Source: Buchananella sp. 14KM1171 | GTDB lineage: Bacteria; Actinomycetota; Actinomycetes; Actinomycetales; Actinomycetaceae | Reading direction: 5' to 3' | Assembly (NCBI RefSeq): GCF_041380365.1 | Contig: NZ_CP159981.1 | Location: 434,001-498,000 of the forward strand | DNA length: 64,000 nucleotides | Part shown: positions 18,248 to 27,700 of the stretch, one piece after another | Position numbering within the stretch: position 1 is the first letter of the stretch | Layout of the letters: each line of letters opens with the position of its first letter | Made by a program: the position numbers and the translations under genes | The notes under the pieces: model-generated | Seen by the model: the letters and a program-made list of their open reading frames with translations, nothing else | Databases searched by the model: none | What the model was told of the DNA's origin: nothing

Positions 18248-19593
18248 CGCACCTGGGCGGCGTGGGCGTGGGCCGGCAGGTCCTCGGCCACCGCCAGGGC
18301 GGACAGGGCCGGGGTGAGGCTGGCCAGCGCCTGGCGCGAGTACTCCACCACCTGCATGGGCTTGAGGTAGGCCATCGCAGACAGGCCCGCGTCGTAGCGG
18401 GCCGTGCCCCCGGTGGGCAGCACGTGGTTGGAGCCGGCCATGTAGTCACCCAGCGGGACCGGGGAGTAGGAGCCCACAAAGATCGCTCCGGCGTTGTAAA
18501 TCCGCTCGGCCACGGCGGCAGCGTCGTCCACCTGGATCTCCAGGTGCTCGGCCGCGTAGGCGTTGGCCACCAGCACGGCGGCGTCGATGCTGTCCACCAG
18601 CACGATCCCGGACTGCGGGCCGGTCAGGGCGGTGGCCACGCGCTCGGTGTGCTTGGTGAGGGCGGCCTGGGCGGCGATCTCCCGCTGCACGGCGTCGGCC
18701 AGCTCGGGGCTGTCGGTGATCAGCACGCTGGCGGCGGCAGGGTCGTGCTCGGCCTGGCTGATCAGGTCGGCGGCCACGTAGGCGGGGTTGGCGGTGGCGT
18801 CGGCGATCACGGCGATCTCCGTGGTGCCGGCCTCGGCGTCGATGCCGCACTCGGAGCGCACCGCCCGCTTGGCGGCCGCCACGTAGGCGTTGCCCGGACC
18901 CGTCACCACGTCCACCGGGGCGCACAGCCACTCCCCCGTGCAGGCGGCCGCGTCCTCAGCCGTCTCCGGGCGGGCGCCGTAGGCGAACATGGCGATCGCC
19001 TGCGCGCCACCGGCCGCGTAGACCTCGGTGACACCGGTGAGGTGGGCGGCGGCCAGGATCGTCGGGTGCGGCAGGCCCCCGAACTCCTTTTGCGGCGGGG
19101 AGGCCAACGCCACCTGCGGCACGCCCGCGGCCTGCGCCGCCACGGCGTTCATCACCACCGAAGACGGGTAGACCGCCAGGCCACCCGGCGCGTACAAGCC
19201 CACGCGGCGCACCGGCACCCAGCGCTGGTGCACGAACCCGCCCGGCACCACCTCCGTGGACGTGGCCGGGGGCACCTGCACCGCGTGCGCCTTGCGGGCG
19301 TTGGCGATGGCCACCTCCAGGGCCGCGCGCACCTGCGGGTCCAGCTCCCGGGCGGCGCGCTCCAGCTCGTGCGCCGGCACCCGCAGGTGCAGCGGACGCA
19401 CCCCGTCGAAACGCTCGGCCGCGGCGCGCAGGGCGGCCGCGCCGCGCTGGCGGACGTCGTCCAGTACCGGGCGCACCCGCTCCAGGGCGTCCTCCACCTT
19501 CATCTCCGCACGCGGCAGGCGCGCCGCGACGCTCGCCGCGTCCAGCTCCTCGCCACGCAGGTCCAGCACACTCAGGGCAACCGGGGTAGTCAT
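18238..19593 (-). CDS. hisD: Histidinol dehydrogenase
   Basis: Oxidises L-histidinol to L-histidine with NAD+, a zinc enzyme. The 451-residue protein has [31 protein letters not shown], the Asp/Glu-rich [14 protein letters not shown] and a late catalytic/zinc region ([22 protein letters not shown]). The ATG at 19593 has no ribosome-binding site but has TATCCT 7 nt upstream (19601-19606, complement); an in-frame ATG at 19623 is less likely. It converges on the mupG-like gene. Confidence 0.95.
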   Translation of the reverse strand: MTTPVALSVLDLRGEELDAASVAARLPRAEMKVEDALERVRPVLDDVRQRGAAALRAAAERFDGVRPLHLRVPAHELERAARELDPQVRAALEVAIANARKAHAVQVPPATSTEVVPGGFVHQRWVPVRRVGLYAPGGLAVYPSSVVMNAVAAQAAGVPQVALASPPQKEFGGLPHPTILAAAHLTGVTEVYAAGGAQAIAMFAYGARPETAEDAAACTGEWLCAPVDVVTGPGNAYVAAAKRAVRSECGIDAEAGTTEIAVIADATANPAYVAADLISQAEHDPAAASVLITDSPELADAVQREIAAQAALTKHTERVATALTGPQSGIVLVDSIDAAVLVANAYAAEHLEIQVDDAAAVAERIYNAGAIFVGSYSPVPLGDYMAGSNHVLPTGGTARYDAGLSAMAYLKPMQVVEYSRQALASLTPALSALAVAEDLPAHAHAAQVRGQ

Positions 19594-19600
19594 GGGCAAA

Positions 19601-19606
19601 AGGATA
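19601..19606 (-). promoter_or_regulatory. -10 box for leaderless hisD transcript
   Basis: TATCCT on the minus strand ends 7 nt before the hisD ATG, and no ribosome-binding site is present. Confidence 0.6.
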
Positions 19607-19632
19607 GGGCCCGGCTCTGCCACAATTGAGCA

Positions 19633-19866
19633 ATGCCCACATACGAGACGATCCCGGTACGCGGCGTGATCCGCCTAGGCCAATTCCTCAAGCTCACCGG
19701 CCTGGTGGAGGACGGCGCCACCGCCACCATCGCCATCCAGTCCGGCGACGTGCTAGTCAACGGTGCCGTGGAGCAGCGGCGCGGTGCCCAGCTGGCCGCC
19801 GGCGACGTGGTGGAGATCGACCTGCCCACCGGCCGCGAGGGCGCCGTGGTGGGCGAGGGCATCTAG
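19633..19866 (+). CDS. S4-domain RNA-binding protein
   Basis: A 77-residue cytoplasmic protein consisting of one S4 domain ([41 protein letters not shown]). Short stand-alone S4 proteins of this YaaA-like type bind rRNA or ribosomes; the exact target is unknown. It is divergent from hisD with a 39-bp spacer. Confidence 0.85.
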   Translation: MPTYETIPVRGVIRLGQFLKLTGLVEDGATATIAIQSGDVLVNGAVEQRRGAQLAAGDVVEIDLPTGREGAVVGEGI

Positions 19867-20062
19867 GCCCGGGCGGGGTACTGCAGGCCGGGGCGGGGCT
19901 CCAGGTCGGGCGCAGTGCTGCAGGCCGGGCGCGAGGACGCCGATCAGGCGTCGCAGGGCAGCCACTCCCCGCGCCCTTGGTCGTGCCTTCACCGCTGTTG
20001 AGATTGCCTCAATGTGGCGTAGTCCGGGACTTTTTCTCCGCTTGCTCGCCGCCCAGAAACGC

Positions 20063-20068
20063 TATTTT
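20063..20068 (+). promoter_or_regulatory. -10 box for leaderless DUF6318 gene
   Basis: TATTTT lies 7 nt before the ATG at 20076. There is no ribosome-binding site, so a leaderless transcript is likely. Confidence 0.5.
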
Positions 20069-20075
20069 CTCTTTT

Positions 20076-20792
20076 ATGAAGTCCATGCGGGAGAGGCAGA
20101 GCGACGGTGGTCGGCGCGGGAGCGCTAGCACCGTCGGGTGGACGCCCCGCTTTGGGTTAATCGCTTTAGCGGTTGGAATTACGCTGGGGATTGCGGCCTG
20201 CGGCTCAACCGGCCAGGATGCGCCGGAGCCGGTGGACCCGAATAAGAGCGCGCTGGCGATTTCCCCGCAACCGGTGCCCTCCGCGAGCGCTGCGGCGAGC
20301 AGTGAGTCACAGGCCGCGCCCGGCGGGGACACCTACCAAGCGGTGGACCTCGAGGCGCCCCGACTGAGCGACGTCGCCGCCGAACCTAGCGTCGATGGCG
20401 CCGAGGCCTACGCCTACTTCCTTTTCCACGGCTGGGCCTACGCGATTCAGTCCAACGACGTGGACTGGTGGCGCGCCAACGCGCAGGGCTCTGCCCCCTG
20501 GCTGGAGAGCATCGCGCACGTGCTGGTGGAGGGCGCCCACGCCGGGACGGCGGCTAAGGTGGCCGACTTCCAGCCCTACACGGTTCGGCGCGGCACCAAC
20601 CCGGACAACCCGGACGAACACGTCGTCGTACTCCAGGCACAGGTGGACACGATTTACGAGGTGTCAAGGGACGGTGCGCAAGCTGTTGACACGCCAGCTA
20701 TGCTGACGGAGTTCGCAGTGATTCTCTCTTACACTGACGGCAGGTGGCTCATTAAGGACGCCGAAATGATGCAAGCCCAGGGGCAGCAGTGA
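20076..20792 (+). CDS. DUF6318-family lipoprotein (distant copy)
   Basis: A 238-residue lipoprotein: a charged start, a hydrophobic signal (FGLIALAVGITLGIA) and the lipobox cysteine in IAACGS. An unstructured Ser/Ala/Pro stretch follows, then the DUF6318 core DGAEAYAYFLFHGWAYAI with DVDWWRAN. The C-terminal half resembles an SnoaL/NTF2-like lipoprotein module by eye only. Function unknown. It is the first of five related lipoproteins in the window (others at 30629, 32480, 34027, 35030). Its stop overlaps the start of the PKD gene by 4 nt (GTGA). Confidence 0.78.
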   Translation: MKSMRERQSDGGRRGSASTVGWTPRFGLIALAVGITLGIAACGSTGQDAPEPVDPNKSALAISPQPVPSASAAASSESQAAPGGDTYQAVDLEAPRLSDVAAEPSVDGAEAYAYFLFHGWAYAIQSNDVDWWRANAQGSAPWLESIAHVLVEGAHAGTAAKVADFQPYTVRRGTNPDNPDEHVVVLQAQVDTIYEVSRDGAQAVDTPAMLTEFAVILSYTDGRWLIKDAEMMQAQGQQ

Positions 20793-21700
20793 TTCATTGG
20801 CTTATTGCACTATCGCTTGCGCTTTCCGCTCCCGTCGCAACGGGTAAGTATCACGGCGAGTCCGGCGGCAACAACGGCGAAGTCACCATTTCTTCCACGG
20901 ACATTTGGGCCGACCCCGCCCCGCCCCCGCCTCCGGTTTTCCAGCCGCCGGCGCCGCCGGCGCACCACGCACCGCAGCAGGCACCTCGCCCGGGGTCCGG
21001 CGGGCATTCGCGGGTGGAGCCGCCCAAGGCTCCCAGGCCGCCCGCCCAGCCGGCACCGAAGCCGGCTTGGACCCCCAAGCCGGAGCCCAAGCCAGAGGCG
21101 CCCAAGCCCGAGCACGAGGCGCCCAAGTCTTGCCCCAGCCCGAAGCCGACCAAGCCGCCGGCCTCCGGTGGCTCGTGCGGCTGCCCGAATGCCGCCGCGC
21201 CGCCGGCTGCGGCCCCGGGCACTCCCAGCCCTGCGGCCACTCCGGGCGTCTCCGTAACGGAGATGGCCACGGTGCGGATCACGCCGTCTGTCATCACGAT
21301 GTGGCCCTCATCCGGGGACGTGCTGATCAACCTGCGCACTCCGGTGATGACCAGCGGCAACCCGCAGATCCATTCCGTGATGCTGCGCGGGGAGCAGATC
21401 AACGTGCGCGCCACTCCGATCGAGTTCACCTGGGACTTCGGCGACGGCACCGAGTTCACCACCACCGACCCGGGCACTCCCTTCCCGAATGCCTCGATCT
21501 CGCACCAGTACCTGACGCGCTCCCCCAAGACCCGCATCACCCTGACGACCACCTGGAAGGCCGAGTTTCAGCACCCGGGGACCGGGGCGTGGCACCCGGT
21601 CAGTGGCACGGTGAAGACCACCAGCCACTCGCGCTGGTTTGCTCGCAAGATGGCCCAGGCGTTCCTGACCGACGAGGCCGAGCGGCTCCAGGGCCGCTAG
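20789..21700 (+). CDS. Secreted PKD-domain protein with proline-rich linker
   Basis: A 303-residue protein with a short N-terminal signal (WLIALSLALSAPVA), a Pro/Lys-rich linker (about 40-150), a Cys pair (SCPSP and SGGSCGCPN), and a C-terminal ~150-residue PKD-like domain with the family signature FTWDFGDGTEF and HQYLTRSPKTRITLTTTW. PKD folds commonly mediate extracellular protein or glycan contacts. It starts with GTG overlapping the DUF6318 stop, so the two proteins are probably made together. Relatives at 31309 and 33160 share the PKD end but have different N termini. Confidence 0.75.
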   Translation: MIHWLIALSLALSAPVATGKYHGESGGNNGEVTISSTDIWADPAPPPPPVFQPPAPPAHHAPQQAPRPGSGGHSRVEPPKAPRPPAQPAPKPAWTPKPEPKPEAPKPEHEAPKSCPSPKPTKPPASGGSCGCPNAAAPPAAAPGTPSPAATPGVSVTEMATVRITPSVITMWPSSGDVLINLRTPVMTSGNPQIHSVMLRGEQINVRATPIEFTWDFGDGTEFTTTDPGTPFPNASISHQYLTRSPKTRITLTTTWKAEFQHPGTGAWHPVSGTVKTTSHSRWFARKMAQAFLTDEAERLQGR

Positions 21701-21860
21701 CCTCCCGGGCCGCTCCGGGTAGCGCGTTGGCCCCCGGCTGGATGGCGCTCCCGACGGCGACTCTTCAACGCGCCATGCGCACGGGCGTAACGCGGCGCAA
21801 GGTCGGGGCCTTGGCCTTTCGGCCCGGCAAGCTGGTCTCACCCCAACTAGCCGTGCCCAA

Positions 21861-22052
21861 TCTCGACGTTTGTGGCTTCAACTAGACGAATGGCCCCCAA
21901 TCTCGACGTTTGCGGCCTCAACTAGACGAATCGCCCCCAATTTCGACGTTCGCGGCCTCAACTAGACGAATGGCCCCCAATCTCGACGTTTGCCGGGGCT
22001 CCATCGTCGAGTTGAACAGCCAAACGTCTAGTTGAAGACCCAAACGTCGAAA
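21861..22052. repeat. 40-bp direct repeat array with inverted end units
   Basis: Three in-phase 40-bp units (21861-21900, 21901-21940, 21941-21980) each contain CTCGACGTTTG (or a one-base variant) and CAACTAGACGAA. They are followed by a partial unit and then inverted copies (CGTCGAGTTGAAC, CAAACGTCTAGTTGAA, CAAACGTCGA) up to 22052. Alternate units differ by single bases. The core CAACTCGACGTTTG also builds the array at 28331. Confidence 0.85.
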
Positions 22053-22308
22053 TCAGAGAGGGCCAGCGCTGGTTCACGGCGCACACCACCGCCACCCCGA
22101 CGCCTCAGCGGGCCGGCGCCCGCCATCGCCGGTCCACGACCATGCACCCCGACGTCTGAGTGGGCCGGCGCCCGCCAGCGCCCGCCATCGCCGGTCCACG
22201 ACCCTCCACCGCTCCCGGAAACCCCACGCCCGGACCGGGGAAAAGCCGCTTTTCTTACGCCGCGTCTTCTTAGCGGCTCACAACTTGGACACCCCTATTT
22301 ACCTGCAC

Positions 22309-22327
22309 TAAGGTGAGGCGTCCCTAA
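22309..22327 (+). promoter_or_regulatory. DtxR/IdeR-like iron box over the FG-GAP gene promoter
   Basis: TAAGGTGAGGCGTCCCTAA matches roughly 16 of 19 positions of the known DtxR/IdeR consensus (TTAGGTTAGSCTAACCTAA). A -35-like TTGGAC at 22285-22290 and an 18-bp gap place the left part of the dyad over the -10 region, the expected position for iron-dependent repression. Confidence 0.6.
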
Positions 22328-22348
22328 CTTCTAACACTTAATTGAAGG

Positions 22349-24487
22349 ATGGTTGCGCTCGACATGACTCGACCTCGCATCTCTCACCGCTTGCCGCTCA
22401 CGGCACTCCTGAGCGCCCCGCTGCTGTGCGCCGGGCTTCTGCTGCCGCAGGCCGCCCTGGCCGCTCCGGCCGACCAGCCGGACGCCCCCGGCGTGGCCGA
22501 CGTTCCTCGCACCTCCGGCGAACAGACCGGCCACCTTTTGGACGACGAGGACCTGGGCGGCTCAGGCAACACCTCCGGCACCGAGTCCGGCACCGGCACG
22601 GGCGGAGACAACGGCACGGGCAGCGACACCGGCTCCACCTCGGGCAGCGATGAGGAGGAGTCCACCATCGGCCCGGACAAGCCCACCACTCCCCCGCCGG
22701 CGGCCCCGGACATCCCGGCGGGCGTGGAGACCGTGGACTCGGCGGAGCGCAAGGTCTGGCTGGGTGAGTTCAGCTCCAGCTTCGGCACGGTGCTGGCGCG
22801 CGGCGCGTGCGACGTGACGGGTGACGGCAAGCCGGACGTGATCAGCGGCAACCTGACGCGCTCGGAGTGGAAGTACGACCCGTACTACTGGGACTCCCCG
22901 AACAAGGGTTGGGTCAGCAACGTCACCGGCGCGGTGCAGATCGTCCCGGGCGGTACCCCGGGTGCGGCGCTGACTAAGGACAACTCGATCACGATCGTCG
23001 GCCCGCGAGACACGGGCGAGGAAGGCGTGGACGCCACGATCGGCCTGTCGGTGGCCTGCCTGGGTGACACGAACGGCGACGGGGTGGATGACCTGGCGGT
23101 CGGCTCGCACACGATGGGGCGCGCCTGGGTGCTTAACGGCGGCCCCGGCCTGGCGAGCGTGGACCTGTCCGCGCTCACCCCGGCGCAGGGCTTCACGGTG
23201 AAGCTGCCTGCGTTTGGTGCCCCGGCGGCGCACTTGGCGCCGGCTGGTGACGTGAACGGCGACGGCCTGGCTGACCTGGCCGTGGTGCACTCCAACCTGC
23301 GCCCGATTACGGGTGCGGCGAAGGACCAGGGCGTGGCTTTCGTGGTGGCGGGCGCTCGCGCCGGCCAGGATGTGGACCTGACTGACCCGCTGGCTGAGAA
23401 CGCCCGCGTGATCGCCCGCGTGGTGACGCCGCTGGATCACCTGGCCACCTCTTTCACGGCGGTGGGTGATGTGAACAAGGACGGCCGCACGGACTTCGTG
23501 CTGACGGACTACAGCCACTCCCGCCAGGAGAACTTTGTGCACGGCCGTGCTTGGCTGCTCACGGGCGTGAAGCCGGGCGCGCGGATCGACCTGGGCCAGG
23601 CTTTCGAGGGCGCGGTGATCGAGGCGGTTGGCACTACCTCGCTGCGCCTGGGCATCGGTAACTCGGTGGCGCCGGCCGGCGACGTGGACGGTGACGGCTT
23701 CGGTGACTTCGTGATCGGTTTCGACGGCGGCAACCTGATGAACGTGGGGCGCGGTGGCGTGGCGCTGGTGCACGGCAACGCCAGCGTGTCGGCGCAGGTG
23801 CGCATTTCCCCGGAGGGCCAGTTGGACGACGTTGCCTCCGCCCTGCGTGTGAATATCGTGCGCGGCGCGGCGGCCGGTGATGGCTTCGGTTACGCGGTGG
23901 ACGTGCTGCCGGGCGCGAAGGGCACGGGCCTGGTGGCCGTGGGTGCGCAGGGCGCCGAGGGCGGCAATGGCCGCAGCTACGTGTTCCCGCTGAGCGCGTT
24001 CAACGCCCCGGTGCGCGGGATCGCGGACCTGGGCGCGGAGGCGACGGTGTTGGAGTCCCCCGGCGCTAAGTCCCGCTCGGGCCGCAGCGTGGCCTTCGTG
24101 GGCTCGCTGCTGGGCGGCCCGACCCTGGCCGTGGGTGGCGATGGCGTGATCCACGACGACCTGGGCGGCGACGAGGGCTGGGCCCACGCGGCCCACGTGA
24201 TGGCCGTGAAGGTCAAGCAGCCGGCCCCGGCGCCCGACCCGCAGACGCCGGGCCAGTCGGGTGGCTCCGAGGGCGGGGCGACGCCTCAGCCCACGGTGAA
24301 GCCGACCGCGAAGCCGACCGCTCCCACCCCTGCCGCCACCCAGGCGGCCCCGGCCGCGCAGGCCAAGAAGGGCGGCAAGCAGCTGGCCAAGACCGGTCTG
24401 GGCGCCTCCCCGGCGCTGGCTGCGGCGCTGACTGCTGGCGGCTTGGCGCTGCTGGCGCTGCACCGCCGCAACCGGGTCGCCCGGTGA
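22349..24487 (+). CDS. Cell-wall-anchored FG-GAP/integrin-alpha-like repeat protein (LAKTG sorting signal)
   Basis: A 712-residue surface protein. The signal peptide (PLTALLSAPLLCAGLLLPQAALA) is followed by an acidic Gly/Ser/Thr-rich segment (about 50-125). A beta-propeller-like region then carries at least five calcium-binding DxxGDG/DxDGDG loops (DVTGDGKPD, DTNGDGVDD, DVNGDGLAD, DVNKDGRTD, DVDGDGFGD). A Pro/Thr-rich wall spanner, LAKTG near residue 679, a hydrophobic helix and an RRNRVAR tail are the sortase substrate pattern. FG-GAP proteins often act in adhesion. GAAGG abuts the ATG at 22349; a second ATG at 22364 is an alternative start. The iron-box-like dyad upstream suggests iron control. 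Confidence 0.85.
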   Translation: MVALDMTRPRISHRLPLTALLSAPLLCAGLLLPQAALAAPADQPDAPGVADVPRTSGEQTGHLLDDEDLGGSGNTSGTESGTGTGGDNGTGSDTGSTSGSDEEESTIGPDKPTTPPPAAPDIPAGVETVDSAERKVWLGEFSSSFGTVLARGACDVTGDGKPDVISGNLTRSEWKYDPYYWDSPNKGWVSNVTGAVQIVPGGTPGAALTKDNSITIVGPRDTGEEGVDATIGLSVACLGDTNGDGVDDLAVGSHTMGRAWVLNGGPGLASVDLSALTPAQGFTVKLPAFGAPAAHLAPAGDVNGDGLADLAVVHSNLRPITGAAKDQGVAFVVAGARAGQDVDLTDPLAENARVIARVVTPLDHLATSFTAVGDVNKDGRTDFVLTDYSHSRQENFVHGRAWLLTGVKPGARIDLGQAFEGAVIEAVGTTSLRLGIGNSVAPAGDVDGDGFGDFVIGFDGGNLMNVGRGGVALVHGNASVSAQVRISPEGQLDDVASALRVNIVRGAAAGDGFGYAVDVLPGAKGTGLVAVGAQGAEGGNGRSYVFPLSAFNAPVRGIADLGAEATVLESPGAKSRSGRSVAFVGSLLGGPTLAVGGDGVIHDDLGGDEGWAHAAHVMAVKVKQPAPAPDPQTPGQSGGSEGGATPQPTVKPTAKPTAPTPAATQAAPAAQAKKGGKQLAKTGLGASPALAAALTAGGLALLALHRRNRVAR

Positions 24488-24528
24488 CCGGGGGCCCGCG
24501 CTGAACGGCGGGTCTGCCCCATAGCACT

Positions 24529-24570
24529 GGCGGGGGTGGCGGTTCATTGAAATGAACCGCCACCCCCGCC
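24529..24570. terminator. 20-bp hairpin between the FG-GAP gene and dnaE
   Basis: Arms 24529-24548 and 24551-24570 are perfectly complementary. The hairpin lies 41 bp past the FG-GAP stop and between convergent genes, so it probably serves both. No long T-run follows. The 24571-24732 remainder carries two CGACGTT-family words (24625, 24685). Confidence 0.7.
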
Positions 24571-24732
24571 GCTTTGCGTGCCCGCCGCGCCGCCGGGCGC
24601 GCAGCTGGAGGGGAGGCAGGGCGGAACGTCGGCCACCAGAAAACCTCACCGCGCACCGGGCGACTCTGGCTGCGGGGCGGGCGGAACGTCGGCCAACCAA
24701 AGGCCGCCCAACCGCCGCGCCTACCTGGGCCA

Positions 24733-27700
24733 CTAGCCGGCAATCACCTGGCCGCCCAGCAGCGCCTTCAGGTCAGCAATCAACGGCGTGGAGTTATTCA
24801 CCTTCAAATCCGGCCCGCACTGCACCAAGAAGGAGCGGCCCGGCTGCGTGATCTCCAACCGCACCGGGGAGGCGCCCGGGTGCTGGCGCAGGATGGCAGA
24901 AAGGCGCTCGGCGATGTCCTGGGTGCAACGATTGGCCGGCAGGGTCAGCAGCAGGGGGGCGCCGCCGTCGGCAGTGGCCTCCAAGATCTTCATCTCGTTG
25001 GCGTGGACGGAGCGCTCCTCGTCACGCACCGACAGGCGGCCACGCACCGTGATGATCGTGTCCTCCGTCAACATCGTCGAGACCGTCTCATAGGTGCGCG
25101 GGAAGAACAGCACGTCAATCGAACCGGTGAGGTCCTCGATCTGCACGATCGCCCACTGGTTGCCCTTCTTGTTCGTCTTCACCGTCTTGCCCGTGATCAG
25201 GCCCGCCACCGTCACCTGGCTGCCGTCGCTACCGGCCTCCTCCTCGTGCAGCTCCGAGACCGAGGTGCCCGAGTTGGCGCGGATCACCGCCTCCATGCCG
25301 AACAGCGGGTGGTCGGACACGTACAGGCCCAGCATCTCGCGCTCGAAGGTGAGCTTCTCCTTCTTGTCCCACTCCGGCAGGCTCGGCACCGAGGTGGAGA
25401 ACGTGGGCCCGCCCATCTCCTCCCCGCCCAGGTCGCCAAACAGGTCAAACTGTCCCATCGCCTCGTTGCGCTTAACCGAGATGACCTCGTCAACGAAGTC
25501 CTCGTGGCACACCGTCAGCGAGCGGCGCGATGCCCCCAGCTCGTCGAAAGCACCGGCCTTGATCAGCGAAGAAATCGCGCGCTTAGTGCACACCACCGCC
25601 GGCACCTTCGCCATGAAGTCGGAGAACGAGGTGTACTCCCCCTTCTCCTGGCGCGCCGCCACGATCGCCTCGACGACGTTCAGGCCCACGTTGCGGATCG
25701 CGGACAGGCCAAAGCGGATGTCATCCCCCACCGCCGTGAAGTTCACGCCGGAGAAGTTGACGTCCGGGGGCAGCACGCGCAAGCCCATGTGGCGGCACTC
25801 GGCCAGGTAGCCGGCCAGCTTGTCCTTGTTGTCCTTGTTCGCGGTCAACAAGGCCGCCATGTACTCCGCCGGGAAGTGCGCCTTCAGGTAGGCAGTGATG
25901 TAGGTGACCAGGCCGTATGCCGCCGAGTGCGCCTTGTTGAACGCGTAGGCGCTAAACGGCACCAGCACGTCCCACAGCTTGTCGATCGCCTCTTCCTTGA
26001 AGCCGTTTCGCATCATGCCGGCCTTGAAGTGCACAAACTGCTCGGCAATGACCTCAGGCTTCTTCTTACCCATCGCCTTGCGCAGCACGTCCGCCTCGCC
26101 CATCGTGAAGCCGGCCAGCTTCCGGGCGATCTCCATGACCTGCTCTTGGTAGACGATCAGCCCGAACGTCTCAGCCAGCAGCGGCTCCAGCGCCTCGGCC
26201 AGATCCGGGTGGATCTGCTCGATCTTCTGCTTGCCGTTCTTACGCAGCGCGTAGTTCGTGTGAGAGTTCGCGCCCATCGGGCCCGGGCGGTACAGGGCAC
26301 CCACGGCAGAAATGTCCGCAAAACAGTCCGGCTTCATCTGCTTCAGCAGCGTGCGCATGCCCGAGCCGTCCAGCTGGAACAAGCCCAGCGACTCGCCCCG
26401 GCCCAGCAGATCGTAGGTCTCCGTGTCGTCCAGCGGCAGGTGGTCGACGTCGGGCACCTCCTTGCCATTCAGCGCGATCAGCTCCAGGGCGTCAGAGATC
26501 GTGGTGAGGTTCTTCAGGCCCAAGAAGTCCATCTTCAGCAGGCCCAGCTCCTCGCACTGCGGATAGTCGAACTGAGTGATGATCGCGCCGTCAGCCGGGC
26601 GCTTCATCAGCGGCACCACCTCAGCCAACGGGATGCTGGACATGATGACCGCGCAGGCGTGCACGCCCCACTGGCGCGTCATACCCTCCAGGCCGCGCGC
26701 CAGCTTGACCACCTCATCCAGGCGCATCGTGCCCTCACCCGAGTTCGCGGCCAGAAACTCGCGGAAGCCCAGCGCCTCGCCGTAGCGCTCGTGCGCTCCC
26801 TCGTCCAGCATGCCCGCGATCGGCACATCCTTACCCTGGATGGTGGGCGGCATGGCCTTAGTGAGCTGGTCGCCCACGCTGAAGGGGTGGCCCATCACGC
26901 GGGCGGCGTCCTTCAGGGCCTGCTTCGTCTTGATCACGCCGTAGGTGACCACCTGGGCCACGTAGTCGTGGCCGTAGCGGCGCTTGACGTACTCGATCAC
27001 TTCCTCACGCCGGCGCTCGTCGAAGTCCACGTCGAAGTCCGGCATGGAGACGCGCTCCGGGTTCAAGAAGCGCTCAAAGATCAGGCCGTGCTCCAGCGGG
27101 TTCAGGTCCGTGATCCCCAGCGCGTAGGCCACCATCGAGCCCGCGCCCGAGCCACGGCCCGGGCCCACCCGGATGCCCTGCTTCTTGGCCCACTGAATGT
27201 AGTCCGCCACCACCAGGAAGTAGCCCGGAAAGCCCATCTTCGTGATGACCTCAACCTCGTACTGCTGCTGCTTGCGGCAGTCGTCCGGGACGCCGGCCGG
27301 GAAGCGGCGGTGCATGCCCCGCTCCACTTCCTTCACGAACCACGAGTGCTCGTCCTCGCCCTCCGGGACCGGGAAGCGCGGCATGTAGTTGGCGCCGTCA
27401 GAGGTGGTGCGGAAGGAGACATCGCACATCTCCGCCACCAGAAGCGTGTTGTCGCAGGCCTCCGGCAACTCGCGCCAAATGGTGCGCATCTCCTGGCTGG
27501 AGCGAATGAAATAGCCATCGCCGTCAAACTTGAAACGATCCGGGTCGCTGATCACCGAGCCGGAGTTGATGCACAGCATCGCGTCCTGCACATCCCGGTC
27601 TTCCTTAGTGACGTAGTGGGAGTCGTTCGTGGCCAGCAGCGGGGCGTCCAGCAGCTTGGCGATCTTCAACAGCTCCCGCTGCACGCGCCGCTCGATCTCC

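Larger units (their letters stand above)
21701..22348. other. Repeat-rich spacer upstream of the FG-GAP gene
   Basis: No gene is supported. The stretch holds the 40-bp direct/inverted repeat array (21861-22052). A diverged GC-rich repeat also occurs twice, sharing GCCCGCCATCGCCGGTCC (around 22120-22140 and 22182-22200). The promoter with the iron-box-like dyad lies at the right end. Confidence 0.7.

Noticed and set aside
22562-24733. Long open frame antisense to the FG-GAP gene
   Set aside because: Composition is dominated by Arg/His/Ala as expected of antisense frames in GC-rich coding DNA; the plus-strand protein has clear domains.
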